DNA of 64,000 nt from Perkinsus olseni (taxonomy: Eukaryota; Perkinsozoa; Perkinsida; Perkinsidae), in contig JABANP010000126.1 in NCBI GenBank assembly GCA_013115135.1, positions 59,639-123,638 on the forward strand. Direction: 5' to 3'. This document shows, piece by piece, positions 14,401 to 26,500 of the stretch (within the stretch, counting starts at the first letter, position 1; every line of letters starts with the position of its first letter). The notes under the pieces are model-generated. The model made no database searches, had not been told where the DNA came from, and saw nothing but the letters and a program-made list of their open reading frames with translations. The translations under genes were made by a program, and so were the position numbers.

Positions 14401-14551
14401 TGTGGTCGATGCTCTCATTCGGCATAAGGCCCAAGTCGAGGCTGTGGACCAACGGGGCAAGCAGCCGATCGATTACTGCAATGACGAAGGTCAGCGTCTT
14501 TCGTTGCTGCCACTCCTCCTGACGGTCTCTCAGTTACCCGCAGAATCCTAG
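11465..14551 (+). CDS. ankyrin-repeat protein, many small exons
   Basis: The start at 11465 opens MSVRVKWDDFYKLCVDRAFL, and an intron at 11543-11584 is in phase with the next exon. Ankyrin-type helices and turns then recur through short exons: DGRTPLDVALTRGDHESCDIL (about 11860-11935), LPLHLSRAVSEGRVPLVEFIL (about 12025-12090), LLRHKANVKACDTQGRTALH (about 13580-13640), FTPIAVASRTGLHEVVSELL (about 14065-14130) and KAGRADVVDALIRHKAQVEA (about 14385-14440). Introns of about 40-70 nt ending in CAG or TAG separate them, for example after CGGAG near 11938 and after CGCCTG near 12100. Ankyrin repeats bind other proteins, and no enzymatic domain is visible. The repeats between 12400 and 13380 are degenerate and I could not assign every exon. 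The 3' end is uncertain and may run into the 14.6-15.4 kb segment. Confidence 0.6.
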
Positions 14552-15108
14552 CCAGCGCCATCGAGGATTGAACTCAGCGATTGGGAACCCGTTCGTGAGG
14601 GTCCTTGATGGGACCCACCAGCTTGGAAGGGATGGGGCTTGGCGTGCCCTCCATAGCTGACAGAGCATGTTGCGATGTGCCTCGGTGTCCGGTCCTATGA
14701 TGTTGTTGAGTTTGTGAAGGACACTCGATGGATAAAGGCAGTCCAGTCTGGTCACCATGCCTCGTTCCACTCGATCGGCAACAACAGTAGCATCCTCGCG
14801 GCCTCCACGCCAGCCTGATGACCATTTGCGTAGAATGGAGAGCATCGTTCATGTGAGCGGCAGCAGCTGCTCGATGAGACCGAGGCTAATGGTGATCAGG
14901 CCCCTCTTAAAGTGCACCCCTGCACGGAGCATCATCGCTTCTACTGGATGGATGGCACACAAGTACGGACCTTGCCCCTCGGCGGCTCATGAATGCGTAT
15001 CTCAGAAACCCATAGGGTTGGACGCTGCCCCATTGGAGCCGCTTTACTCGGATTATAGACATGCTTGCGAACAGGTGATGGTTGGGCCCATCAGCACCAC
15101 AGCATGGC
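14552..15108. other. unresolved coding-like segment
   Basis: Both strands have coding-like stretches of 90-160 codons. The plus strand reads YDVVEFVKDTRWIKAVQSGH near 14695-14755. The minus strand reads LHKLNNIIGPDTEAHRNMLC near 14730-14670. No domain decides between them. It is either the 3' part of the ankyrin gene or a short separate gene. Confidence 0.3.
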
Positions 15109-15759
15109 TACTCTTCGCAGATATCATCCTATTGGCGAGGGAGGCCGAGGGCTCTCCCCGCTCAACCGCACACGGCGGCAGACGTGAAGAGCTGCCAAGA
15201 GGGGACTGTGGACGACCAAGAGAAGAGGGAACTCGATGAAGAGAAACCAGCGAACTCGGAGGCGCCCGAAGGCTCTTGTGTGAAGTCAGAATGCCGGTCA
15301 AGAGCAGCTTCGGTGGTGGGGTCGAGTTCCTGTGTAACGAGAGTCGGCGTTAGAGCGTCCTTCCCCAACTTTGCCAGCAGAGACAACGTACAGCACATCC
15401 TCCTGGACCCGATACTGCCAAAGAAGAAGTCTTAACTTCTCGGAGTGTTGTCGAGCTGATGACTTGCCTGTAGGTACCGTCATGGCCGAGCACGCCTCAT
15501 GTCCCTCTACGCTGACAGCTACTTCGATTCCAGGCAGCTACGCAGGGCAGCTCACAAATGCGATAAGGAGCACCACTTCAAACGGAATGCAATTACAGAA
15601 ATTGTGAGGCTTCCTAGCCCCAATCAGGCGGTCCATCCTGCTTCCTCAGGCGGGGGAATTCGCCAAGCAGAAGTGTCTCATGAGGAAATAGTCATGATGT
15701 TGTTGCTCTTGTCGTTGTGTATGTACTTATCCCTGTTGTGTTTGCTGCCCAGTAGGTAG
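15109..15759 (+). CDS. unrecognised protein with hydrophobic C-terminal tail
   Basis: Plus-strand exons appear to run from an ATG near 15106 (MATLRRYHPIGEGG) through a charged segment (VDDQEKRELDEEKPANS, near 15210-15260) to a final frame ending at 15759. The final part reads HKCDKEHHFKRNAITEIVRL and ends in about 20 hydrophobic residues (VMMLLLLSLCMYLSLLCLL) just before the stop, as in tail-anchored membrane proteins. Intron positions between the parts are not certain. It could instead be the C-terminus of the ankyrin gene. No SNARE or other specific motif is recognised. Confidence 0.3.
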
Positions 15760-16029
15760 TGCACACGACCATATACACTGCTTAGCAGAGCAGACACAAC
15801 TCGAACGCGAACTGCAACGCGAACGGTCGTGATTTGGTCTTATCGGTGCTGGCTACTTTCCTGGATGGTCGTAGCTTCTCCGAAATGATGGCCCACTTGA
15901 CATAACGCAAGCACGATTAGGGATAAAAGTATGGAAACTATTATTACGATGATACTCGAGTAGATAGTGGCAACAGAGCCACTTATGTTGCATTGACGTT
16001 ATCGAGGATCTTCAATAAGTTATCAATCC
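15760..16029. other. convergent 3' flanks; nothing recognised
   Basis: An AT-richer stretch lies between the plus-strand reading above and the 3' end of the large minus-strand gene. No open frame or repeat is recognised. Confidence 0.4.
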
Positions 16030-17550
16030 TCATATGAAACCGAAGCCTTCATGAGCCTCACAGACCGCCTGCTTGAGCTTCGCTTTGAGGACATCTTCGG
16101 TGTCATAGTCAGGCAAGTCGAGTTGGTTGAAGCACGTATGGGCGCTGGGCAATCGCGTCTTATCTCCCGGGGCCTTGTGGATGCTGAACTTCTGGGGGCC
16201 CCTCATGCCTGTGAGAGCTTGGAAGCCTTCGAGCGGCACCTGCAGAGAGGGTGAAGCCATGGTGGGAAGGTCTAAACCTACCTGAGTAGGAGCCCGTGAC
16301 GAACTGCAAGAACCATGCCATCTCGTCTTCAGTAAAGTCATTCTCCAAGCATTCTGAAGTAGGAGGGATTAGGAAAGGTGTAAAACGGCCAGATCGGTGA
16401 CTCACTCCAGAACCACTTGATTTGCGGGTCTTGGCTGCTGTAGTTGACATACTCTGTGTTACGCTTGAGGTCCTCCACATCGATGGTCGGGAGACCCGCG
16501 ATGAGCAGCTCTAGCTCCTTGTCGTCAAATAAGGTGCCAACGAGATCAGATGGAATCTGAACGACAGCCGGGGCGTGAACAAACAGCCATCATCACCAAG
16601 GCCGTCGGCCTACCAGTTCGTGAAAGCCTTCTAGGAAGGCCTGGAGCTGATCTTGGATCCCCGATGTCATCTTATGTTCGCAAACCTTCTGGACGTACTC
16701 CTGTTTATTCTGCTGCGTTACAGGAATGTTGCTGCCGTTGGGGATCTGAAGGAAGCAGCAGACGGTGAATGATGGGACCTCTAAAGGGATTCACTGACCA
16801 GTTCGACGACATTAGTCTTGCCGAAGTCGCTCTCTTCGATGGTGAAAGTGAGATCCAAGGCCTTCAACATCTCTTCATCTTGGCACTGCAAAATGCACGC
16901 ATGAGCTCAAGATACTATCATCAGCTCTTACCTCGAGGATCCACTTAAGATTCCGATAATAGTCGGGGTCCATAGCCTCCATGTCGTGCCACGTGACGGG
17001 TCTGCCGAGCATGTGTTTGTAGAAACCTGAGCAGCATGCTCGATAGGAGGAGGCCGACAACAGTGATGGTGAGGACTACTTCGCACGAAGTAGCAGTCCA
17101 ATCGCTGGTTCTCGTAGATAGCCTTGCCGATGATGCGACCACAGAATCGGAAGAAGGAGAGATGGTCGGGGTTGACGCTCCTGAGGGTCGAACAGTTCTT
17201 AAACCGGCGGCGTTGGGCCGGCGTGAGCTTACGAGGCTGGATTGATGAGGAAGGTGCTGGGGCGACCATTGGCCGGCAGGAAGAGGGCGTAGTTAGGATT
17301 GAAGATCTCCCTAGCCAGTATACCGAACCATTCTCGGACCAGACCACCAGCATCGACACCCTCCTCTCCTACGAATTGGACCTGAGAAGGGGCTGTGGAA
17401 AGCGGTGGTGGCGAGGAGGAGGAGGCTCACTATGATCTTATTCATCATTTCGCTCTTCTTGCGATGCTGCAGTTGATGATAGCTGTCAACGAAGACCTCA
17501 TGACGGCGGACGTGCAGGCGTATCGGTGGGCCGGACCTGACCAGCACGGG
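16030..17550 (-). other. HECT catalytic domain exons of the HUWE1-like ligase
   Basis: The domain reads [20 protein letters not shown] near 17515-17450, [18 protein letters not shown] near 17330-17280, [72 protein letters not shown], and [20 protein letters not shown] near 16850-16790. It then has [24 protein letters not shown] sequence and the active-site loop [17 protein letters not shown]. The catalytic Cys codon is at 16134-16132, and the C-terminal tail is present. Introns of about 45-80 nt break it at several points. All HECT landmarks are present, so the enzyme should be active. Confidence 0.9.
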
Positions 17551-20500
17551 TGGGCCGCCGAGTGGAGACCGGTCGGAGGTAACTTACATGTGAGCATTCT
17601 TCCGCGACTGCTCCTTCAGCTTCGACCGGAAGAACTGCCGTTTGTTATCGAAGTCGAGGGCCTGAGCAGAATCCCATCAAGTCTCCCTCTCCCACCCATG
17701 CCCTACCTGAGGGGCAGCATAGACGATGGGGTTGAGGGCTCGGAGGAGAAGGGACGGTTGGTTCTTGATCAGGGCATTCAGTGGGCGACGATGGGACTCG
17801 CAGAAGGTCGCTACTCCTCGCGCTGAATATGGATGTCGTCTCCCCGCTGGTTGCCCCACCACCACCATCAGCTACCCACCTTGCCGAAGCAGCTCAACCT
17901 TCTTCGGGTCCGCTGCAGCCTGCTCGTCTGCCTCGGCCTTACTCGAGGCCGAGGGAGTCCGCGGCGGCAGACCACCAGCCCTCGGCGATGTAGTCCCGTT
18001 GGCATTCACCTACACCATGTATTGGAAGAGGAGACAGCCTTTGTGTGCTGATGACTATTACCATTCCTCGACGAGCTGATGCCACCTTGAGTCGATCGGA
18101 CTTGGTAGGGAGCTTAGCGATGAGGTAGAGCTCAATAACGGGCAGGAGAGATGTCAACCCCGACGGAAGATTCCTATTGGCCGAGCGGGGGCCTTCACCA
18201 CCTGTAAGGGTCGATCCAACCATCGTACTGCTGCGGTGGCACTGCCTACCTCCCTGCTCTCCACCACCTTGCTGCGTTGACGCCCTCTCCGGCCTCTCTA
18301 CTCTATCAAGAGAATCATGATGGGGTGAGATCGGGTTGCGACCCTCTCGAGTGCTGCTCCTGGCGTATTGCTGCTGCTGTTCTCGATGCCTCTCCTCGTT
18401 CTCCCTTCGTGCTTCCAGAGCTGCCTGGGCTCGAGATACCGAGGCCAACTGAGATTGCAAGACCTTGGGGTCGTTGTCGTATCTGCCAGAATGAAGTCAT
18501 GACCAGCAACGGCAGACCGGATGACGATGGCACCTCGTGAGAGCCTCGTCCAGTCCTGGCCAGATATTCTCGACATGAGCATCCGTAAGGAACTGTTCGA
18601 ACTCCTTTTCTGCCGCTTCCTCAGCCTCGGCCGTCAGTGAGTGGCCCTTGGGAATGAGCCTGTAGGTGGGATGCGATTGAAGCAGCCAGCGAAGGAAGGA
18701 GAGCCTCCGTCACTTACGCGTCGCTCCAACACTGCACCACACGCAGGAGCCTCTTCGACGTCGTGAACAGCATTCCACTGGCAGTATCTCTCAATGCTGC
18801 TGCCTCCTCATCCGCCTGCTGATGCTGCTGCTCTCCCTTCACAGCGAGATCCGTCAGCATACTGGCGACCTTGCTGGAGAGCTGTCGAACGTGAAGTAAT
18901 AGCTGCTTCCGGATGACCATCTTATGACGATCCCCAGTGGCAGCCAAGGCTTGTATGAGTGTGCCTGGCATTGCCCATCAAGGGAGGCCAGCAGCGGTGG
19001 TGGTGCTTACTAGTCTTCGCTAGAGCCTTATCAAGCTCAGTGCTCTTCACTTGGCAACCGCAGGCCGGGTTATCGTTGGCCAGGAAAGCGCAGAGTGCAC
19101 TAACAGAGCTGCCGGACACCGCCCTCTGCAAGTGCCGTACGTGCCTGACAATACGGCCTCTAACACCCTAGGGAAGCACATGAGCATACATCCGAACGAT
19201 GTCCATGGTCGTCCTAGCCTTCTTAGGGCTGCTACTACTGCTGCCGGCTGAAGCCTTGCTGGCTGCTGGTTTGGTCTCACCTCCCTCAGCTGTGGAGGCG
19301 GTGGCGGCCGCGGACTCTGGAGGTCCATCGGCAGGGGTAGCTGCCGGTGGGGGCAGCAGAGGGGCTGCTCGGGCCCCTCCACCGGTATTATGGCCATTGG
19401 CCTTGGTATGCTGTTGTTGTTGTTGTGGCGGTAGTGTTAGCATAGAGACCAGCACGGTGACGAGGAAGAGGGTGTGGGCCGGGGATGACCTCAAGAGAGG
19501 TGACCCCAACAGCTGCATCTGAAACGGTAACGATGACAGTGACAGTGAGAAGTGCTGTCCTCCTGTAGCCACTCACAACAACGTTCACTGGTGCCACAAG
19601 GATCGGCTGGGATGACCGACTAGCCTTCTGCTGCTGATGATGATGATGACCAGAAGCAGCAGACACGCCTTCAGGTTTGTCTTCACTCGAGGTTGCTGTA
19701 GACTTGCCGCCCTCCTTCCCCCCGATTGACTTAGTCCTCTGGAGTTTCCTCGCCGAGCTACCGTCGGCCTCCTCATCAGCTGCTGCTGATGCTGCCGAGT
19801 GCGTGCGAGTAAGACGCTTCGACCTCCTCACTTCAGTAGCCGCTGTCTCGTGAGGCTGCTCAGCAGTAGTCATTGAACCTGGCAGGAATGACCAGCATAC
19901 AGCCAACACCTGCGCGCTGTGTTCCCTCACTTCGCCGCCGTTTGACACCAGAGGCAGTCCGCTTGGGCGAGGGGCTGCTGTTGCTGACAGTCCGAGAGAT
20001 CGTAGATGACGATGACCTCTGCAGGAGGGCGTTGTGGATCCTGAGGGGGGAGGGATGGACGGGGCAGGCTCCAGAGTACTTACATGCTGGGTGAAGCGAA
20101 CCATTGACGAGACCTCGGGATAGTGGAGATGAGGAAGCTGATGGCGTTGAGTACTCTACCACAGCCAACTGACCTTGCCAGGGCCCTCACTGTGGGGGAC
20201 GCTGTCACCGGGGCAGCAGCAGCCTGAGAGCGGTCGTGATGACAACAACCGGCGCCAGCGATACCTACGTTCTCAGCCGCCCTCCTCCTTCTGTTGCTGC
20301 TGATGATCTGCCGGGCCCAGAAGGGAGCATCGGTGGCTCATACAGATACCAAGGTGGAAGGGGTCGTTCTCATCATCATCGACCAGAGTGGCGACGACCT
20401 TCCCATTAGAGGCCTCTCCGACGAAGGACCAGCCGTGAACACTGTGGCCGCCGTGGCTACGGCTACGGTTGTTGGAACCTGTCGAGTCATGATGATGGCT

Positions 20501-23500
20501 GGGGGAGGGCGGACAGGCGGCCTACAGGCGAGAGAGAGTAGGGCTTGTACCAACACTTGCAGGACAGCATCCTCAAGCCTTGGATCGAGGCAGATGTTGA
20601 AGATGGTCTTGTCTACTAGTGGACGTAGTGGTTGATATCTGAGATCATCACCAGTACTGGATGGGGAGGCCGTGGTGATGTGGGCCCACCTCATGAACAG
20701 CAGCCGTAGGAGGTGCTTGGCGCCCTCAGCGAGCGTGTTGCGATGAGGGGCGGAAGAGAGAGCGTCTCCGGCCGAAGTGATGTCCTGCCATAGTACCAGA
20801 GGTGGACAAGTGCCACTGCTGTACCTGATGGAAGAGTTGGCGGAGGAGTGGTAGGGGAGTAGGCATAACCCACATGTGGGAGATCTCCTCAGTCTGCAAG
20901 GGGCTTTGCAGCCAGCTCCTGTCGATAGCCTGTCCTCCTCCGGTCCCCGAGGCTGGCGACCCTCTGGTGTTGATGATGCCTGATGGAAAGCTAAAATAAC
21001 AAGCACAGCCAGAAACAGGTGTAGTACGCAGTGGGGCCTGTAGGCCGAGATTGAGGGACTCCAGTGATGCTGCGGAGAGGGGGCTAGGGCGACGAGGCGG
21101 CGGCCCACCACCAGGCGATTGTATCATCGTCCGCACACTGGACGAGGAGGCCCAATCACCAAGGTCGGGCCTTCGACGCCCCTGCGGTCTGCCGATGAAC
21201 GCTGCAGCAGGACCTGGGCAGGGAACGTGAGCTACCCGGTAGAGGAGGGAGCCGTACTACCCCAAGAGGAATCAATGTCCATCCCTGGGCTGCCAATGGC
21301 GAAGGATGGCCCACCGCCGCCGCCACGACGATTCTGAGAGGGGGTGAGCATGGGAGGACAAGCCCCTCCCCTCCCCCACCCTACCCCTCTGCTGGTATCG
21401 AAGAGGAACATGTCGGGGTTCTCAGCGACAGACTCTAACAAGGAAGAGGACTGGCGACGAGAGGGGACGATGATGGGTAGCCCTACCGAACTCTCGAATG
21501 ATTGCAGCCAGCTGCTGATGCCCTGGTACACCCCCTCCATTGAGGCGTTGCGTGAGGGTACCGCCGAAGCGACGGCCACCAACAAGAGGGCCATCATCAG
21601 CTAGGAGGTCCTCATAGAAGGATGCCGACTCCTCAGGGAAGGGGCTCAGGTAGGCCCCAACCTGCCTAGGCCCGCCACCACCATTAGAGGACGCAGCGGC
21701 ACCTCCCCCTGCGGATGTTGTCGTGGAATGCATAACATTATCCACCGAACCTAAAATACCATCACCAACGGCGGTGGCAGGCTGGAGACGATGACCAACC
21801 TCGTATGCTCTCCCCCATGGCACGCAGCCTCCGAGATTGCTCCTCGACCTCTCGCTGATGTGCACTGGTGGCCCCTCCGCCACTACGACGAGTTCCACCA
21901 CCAGTAACACCGAAACGAGTCCTCGGCCGTCGAAGCAGCTGCTGATGATGGCGCCTTCGCTGCTCTACTTCCTCGTTGGCTGCTCTGGCTTCCGTCTGAG
22001 TAGGAGTAGTGGAGGTGGAGGAGGGTCGGGAGGAGACGCCCTTACTCTGAGCTCCTCTGGAAGTGTCTCTATCGAGCTTGGATCGTCAAGTTGCATGCTG
22101 ATGAGAGCCTCCCTTCTGAGGTCTGCTGGCAGGGCATTGAGGAACTCTGCAGCCTCATTTGCCGCATCAACCGCCTGCAGCATCGGCGGCGTCGGCGGCG
22201 GCATTCGCTTCTCCCTGGCAGTGCACATCCTCACCGACTCCCCCGCGGTCAGGCCTACCTGGTCCTGTTGTTGAGGGTTCTGCCGACGGTATTCATTCCT
22301 GAGTTCAGTCAGGACCCCCTCATCCATCCCCCTCACTGCATCCAGTATGGCCTCCCGCTGAAGGTCAGGAGGCAACTCCACCAGTACCTGATGATGAGTA
22401 GCTGACGGAGGCGTGGGGAGGCTGATGCCCTACTACCGATAGGTCCATGCCAGACCTCCTAACAACCTCTCCCACTGGCACTCTCATCCTGTTAGCAGCA
22501 TCGATGCACGCCTGGGGATACTGGCTAGTGTCGACCACCGCGGCTGCCTCCGTGGCAGCCGGTGCTGCCTCGGCCGGTGCTGCCTCGGTAAGTGGGGGTG
22601 CCTCGGCAGGTGGGGGTGCCTCCACAGCGACCCCCTCCGCGGGACTCTCATCAGCAGGAGCAGTTGCTGTGGTGGGTTCATTCCCATGACTTCCATTGGC
22701 AGCAGTCTCCTCCTGCTGATGGTCAGCAGCCGTAGCGGCACTCTCCCCGGCCGCATCCGTCGATGATGGCGCCGTTTGTGAATCGGTCGCAGCAGCAGCA
22801 GTCGATTGACTGCCTGTCTGCGTGGCCGTGTCGACCACATTGTTGTCAGCCTCATCTCGTCTACTGTGGCGTCGGGACAATCGCCGGGACTTCTTCCTCG
22901 GGGCCTCCCCCTCGGTCTTATCACCAGCATCACTTCTACTCCTCCTCCGTCGACCCTCACTCTTCGGGGTCTCTGCTGGAGGGGTAGGAGCCTCTGGTTC
23001 CTGCAACACGACCACTCCCCAGCCATTCATCCTCGGCATCAACCCTACTACCTCCCTCAGCCCAGCCGCTACAGCTTCCTCAACTCTATTGCATAACATG
23101 CTGGTCACGGATCTACTGGTAGGTGGCTCCACCACGCCCGTGATCAGATCCACTCCACCATCTCCCGATGCGCTTCCATCACCACCGAGATCGCCGTGGG
23201 GACGGGCCACCAAGGGCGGCATACGATTGTTCTGCCGTCCCTCGAAGAAGGGATGGACGGCCGAATAGCGTCCTGCAGCCCCTTTATCAGGACTCTCCTC
23301 TGGGTTAAGGAAGCTCCAGACCTTTCGAGGTGGTTTGGGCAAGAGCAGGCTCTGAGCGAACGTATCAGTCCAGGGTGGTTCTAATGAAGAGCCGAAGCAG
23401 CCCACCTGCGCACTCAGCATCGCGTTAGGGGGTATGGCATTGGGGTCTGTAACGCCGGTAATGCGGTCAGCGCCGTGGGGGCCTCCTCCTGCTGTGGCAC

Positions 23501-26500
23501 CACCGACAGCAGCGCCTCCACGCCTCCGCGGGAGTAGGTCGCGGATCCCGAAGGCCTGAGGAGGGTTGGCATGAAGCGTGATGCCTGACATCAGTAGACT
23601 TACCCTCCCAGGACCGTCCTCCAGGACTGGCAACATGAGATGGCCTCCACCTCCTCCTCTGGGATACATCCTCCCACGAGGGGCGTCGCCATCGAAGCCA
23701 AGTAGGGGTATGGCATCCTCGTCGTCACTGCCTTCCTCCCCTTCATCATCAGAGCTCTCTTCGTCATCATCCTCTTCGCCTTCATCATCTTCCATCATCT
23801 CCTCGTCCTCCTCGTCATGACCATCATCAAACTGAAAGACCAAGTCTCCGGTATCGACAGGTAGGGGGCTACTGTATTACCTCAATGACGATATCACCAT
23901 CATCATCCCCGGAGCTCCCGCTGCTGCTGCTATCACTACTGCCACTACTACTGCTACCACCAGTACTAGGACCCTCCCGGCCACCCTGGGGGGTATCAGC
24001 CACGCCATGGGGCTGCTCCTGCCGACCATCACCACCAGCGGCCGGTTCCTAGAAAAGCGATGATGACACAGCTCAGCCAGCAGGCAGCATCTCACCCCAT
24101 CCACATTGCTGCTATCGGGGCCACTGCGGGTAGGAGCCGAAGAGCCTCCTGCGTTAGGAGCCGCGGCACTCATCACAACCTGCTGATAGGGGCGAATGCG
24201 TGGTAGCGAGCTACTAGGCGAAGGGTCGTACATCCCTCAAGACGTCCATAACGTCTCCATCAACGTCATCGTCCTCTCCTTCATCATCACTGCCCTCCGC
24301 CCCCTCCCCCATGATACCCTCGTCATCATCACTGCCCTCGTCATCACTATCATCATCATCCTCGTCGAGGTCATCAGGATCGATGTTTTCCATCTGCTCC
24401 CTCTCCAGCTGCATATCCCTCTCCTCCTCGAGCTCATCTGGCTGAGACTCCGCTGGATGTATCTCGGACTCGGGAGGGACCAACTGCTCATCATCCTCCT
24501 CATCCTCATCACCATCATCGAGGTCGTCGAGTAGGCCATCATCTTCATCGTCCTCTAACCGGTCGTACACTGAGATTACGTGACCATTACCAGCACTACC
24601 CTCACCCGCAGCAACAGCGGCTTACCATCGTCATCAGCCCACTCGCCCTCATCTTGATTGCCCTCGTTCTGATCATCACCGCCCTCTCCAGCGGCAGTAT
24701 CACCACCAGCGGCGTCGTCCCCTGTCGGGTTGGCCTCGCCGTCATCATTGATGACCGGTTCGACGATCATAGTGGGAATAAGCTCATCATCATCCCCCTC
24801 ATCCTCTTCATCATCCGAGTCCTCATCCAGCAAGAACCCTGCTGGTGGCCCGAAGTGGTAGATGACGCTTGGCGAAGAATCTGTAGCAGCAGCGCAATAA
24901 AAACTGATGGTTCCCTCAAACCCCACTCACCTTCATCCTCCTCCATGGCAAGCTGCTCATCCTCGGGAGGGAGCTCCGCCTTCTGCTGCTTCTTATCGTC
25001 AGCGGGGAGGGCTGGAGGGCGAGTAACAATCTCCATACATGCCAGTACTGCCTCAGAGAGATCAGCTGAGTAGGGCCTGACCACACCCATCGACGAAGGA
25101 AGTCCAGGGCTGTCCTCATTACCTGGTGGAGCATGATACTGCCGAGGACTTCGTTGCACTCCGCAGCAAGATGCTGCCTTCTGTCCCGCCCCAACACCTT
25201 GTCGACACCATCCATCTGACTCGCCTTCAACAGCAGGGCGTAGAGGAGGGCAAACCGGCGATAGGTCATCATAACCCAGGCAAGCTCCTTCTCCTCATTA
25301 TCATCGTCATCGTGGCTGTACTTGGCGAAGGGCTCTCGAGTGAGCTTATCGGCCAGGGACTTATACCAATTTATCACAACCTCGCCACCCGCAGAGGCTT
25401 TCTTATCGCTATCAGAGGGAGGCGTACAAGAGGCACAGAGCTGCGTCCAGCAGCCTGATATGAGATGGAAGGCCAGACTTCATAGTACTACTGCCAGTCT
25501 GACCACCGCCTGGCCGGCCTCTCCCAATGGGGAGGGACGACAGCTTCTCTCCTACGGTAGTGATGATAAAGTCATCAACTCTGATAGGATGGTCCAAGAG
25601 CATCTTGGAAGATGCAGCTAGAGGTGTCAGAATGATCGACCCTGCCAGTTGGTCACTGCTGCCCCCACTCGCCACCGCGAACTGTATTTTGCTTATGAGA
25701 GTATCGAGGAAGTACCTACATCAGTAGCAGCAGCAGTGAGCACTGGCCGACGGACCGTCCTCGGTGTTACATGGCACCCTCGACAGAGATGGCCAGAGGG
25801 TAACTCTTCGGTGTCTCATCATCAGAGTCCCTCCTTACAGTACTAAGGAGGTCCAAGGTCCTCAGTAGGAACTCTGAGGCTACAGCGAGGATCGAGTATG
25901 GATACTCCGCAGTTGATACTCCTGCTAGGTAAGTCGAGACAGGTGGGCCGTCCCTACAGGAGTGGGGTGGGAGGCGATGGATGAAGGGGCGACGTACTTA
26001 TCATCATCCTTCGTGTCGAGCAACACCATGATGGAGTTGTCCTCCTTCTGTCCATCCTCGAGGCCGGTAGAAGACTTCTCAGCAGCAGTGGAAGGTGTGG
26101 CGGCCTTCTGCTGCCTCTTCTTCATCAGGTCCTACAACCAGGAGGAGGCGTGTACTGCTACTGAGGGAGTGTTAGGGTAGTTACTACCTTCACGAGGACC
26201 TCCTCCACCGTGTGGGGATCCTTCAACATCAAACCCTTCATCATAGGGTTCGCCAGAATGTCCGACAACTTATAAGCCAGATGGTGTTGTCGCGGAGGAG
26301 AGGTCTGCTGTTGAGGTTGATGAGACTTCTCCGAGGCATCGCCAGGCCTGCACGGGAGTAGCAATTACAGTGCTCACTAACACGACGGCAAGCCTACTTC
26401 CCCTCCTTCTTGCTCTTCTCCTCAGCATCTTGCTGGTGATGATGATGACGACGGTGATTCTTCTTTTGTGAGTCTCGGCAGTCCCCTTTTTCTTCTTCCT

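Noticed and set aside
22447..24926. Long plus-strand frames rich in Ser, Ala or Ile
   Set aside because: They are opposite-strand shadows of Asp/Glu- and Ala-rich exons of the ligase.
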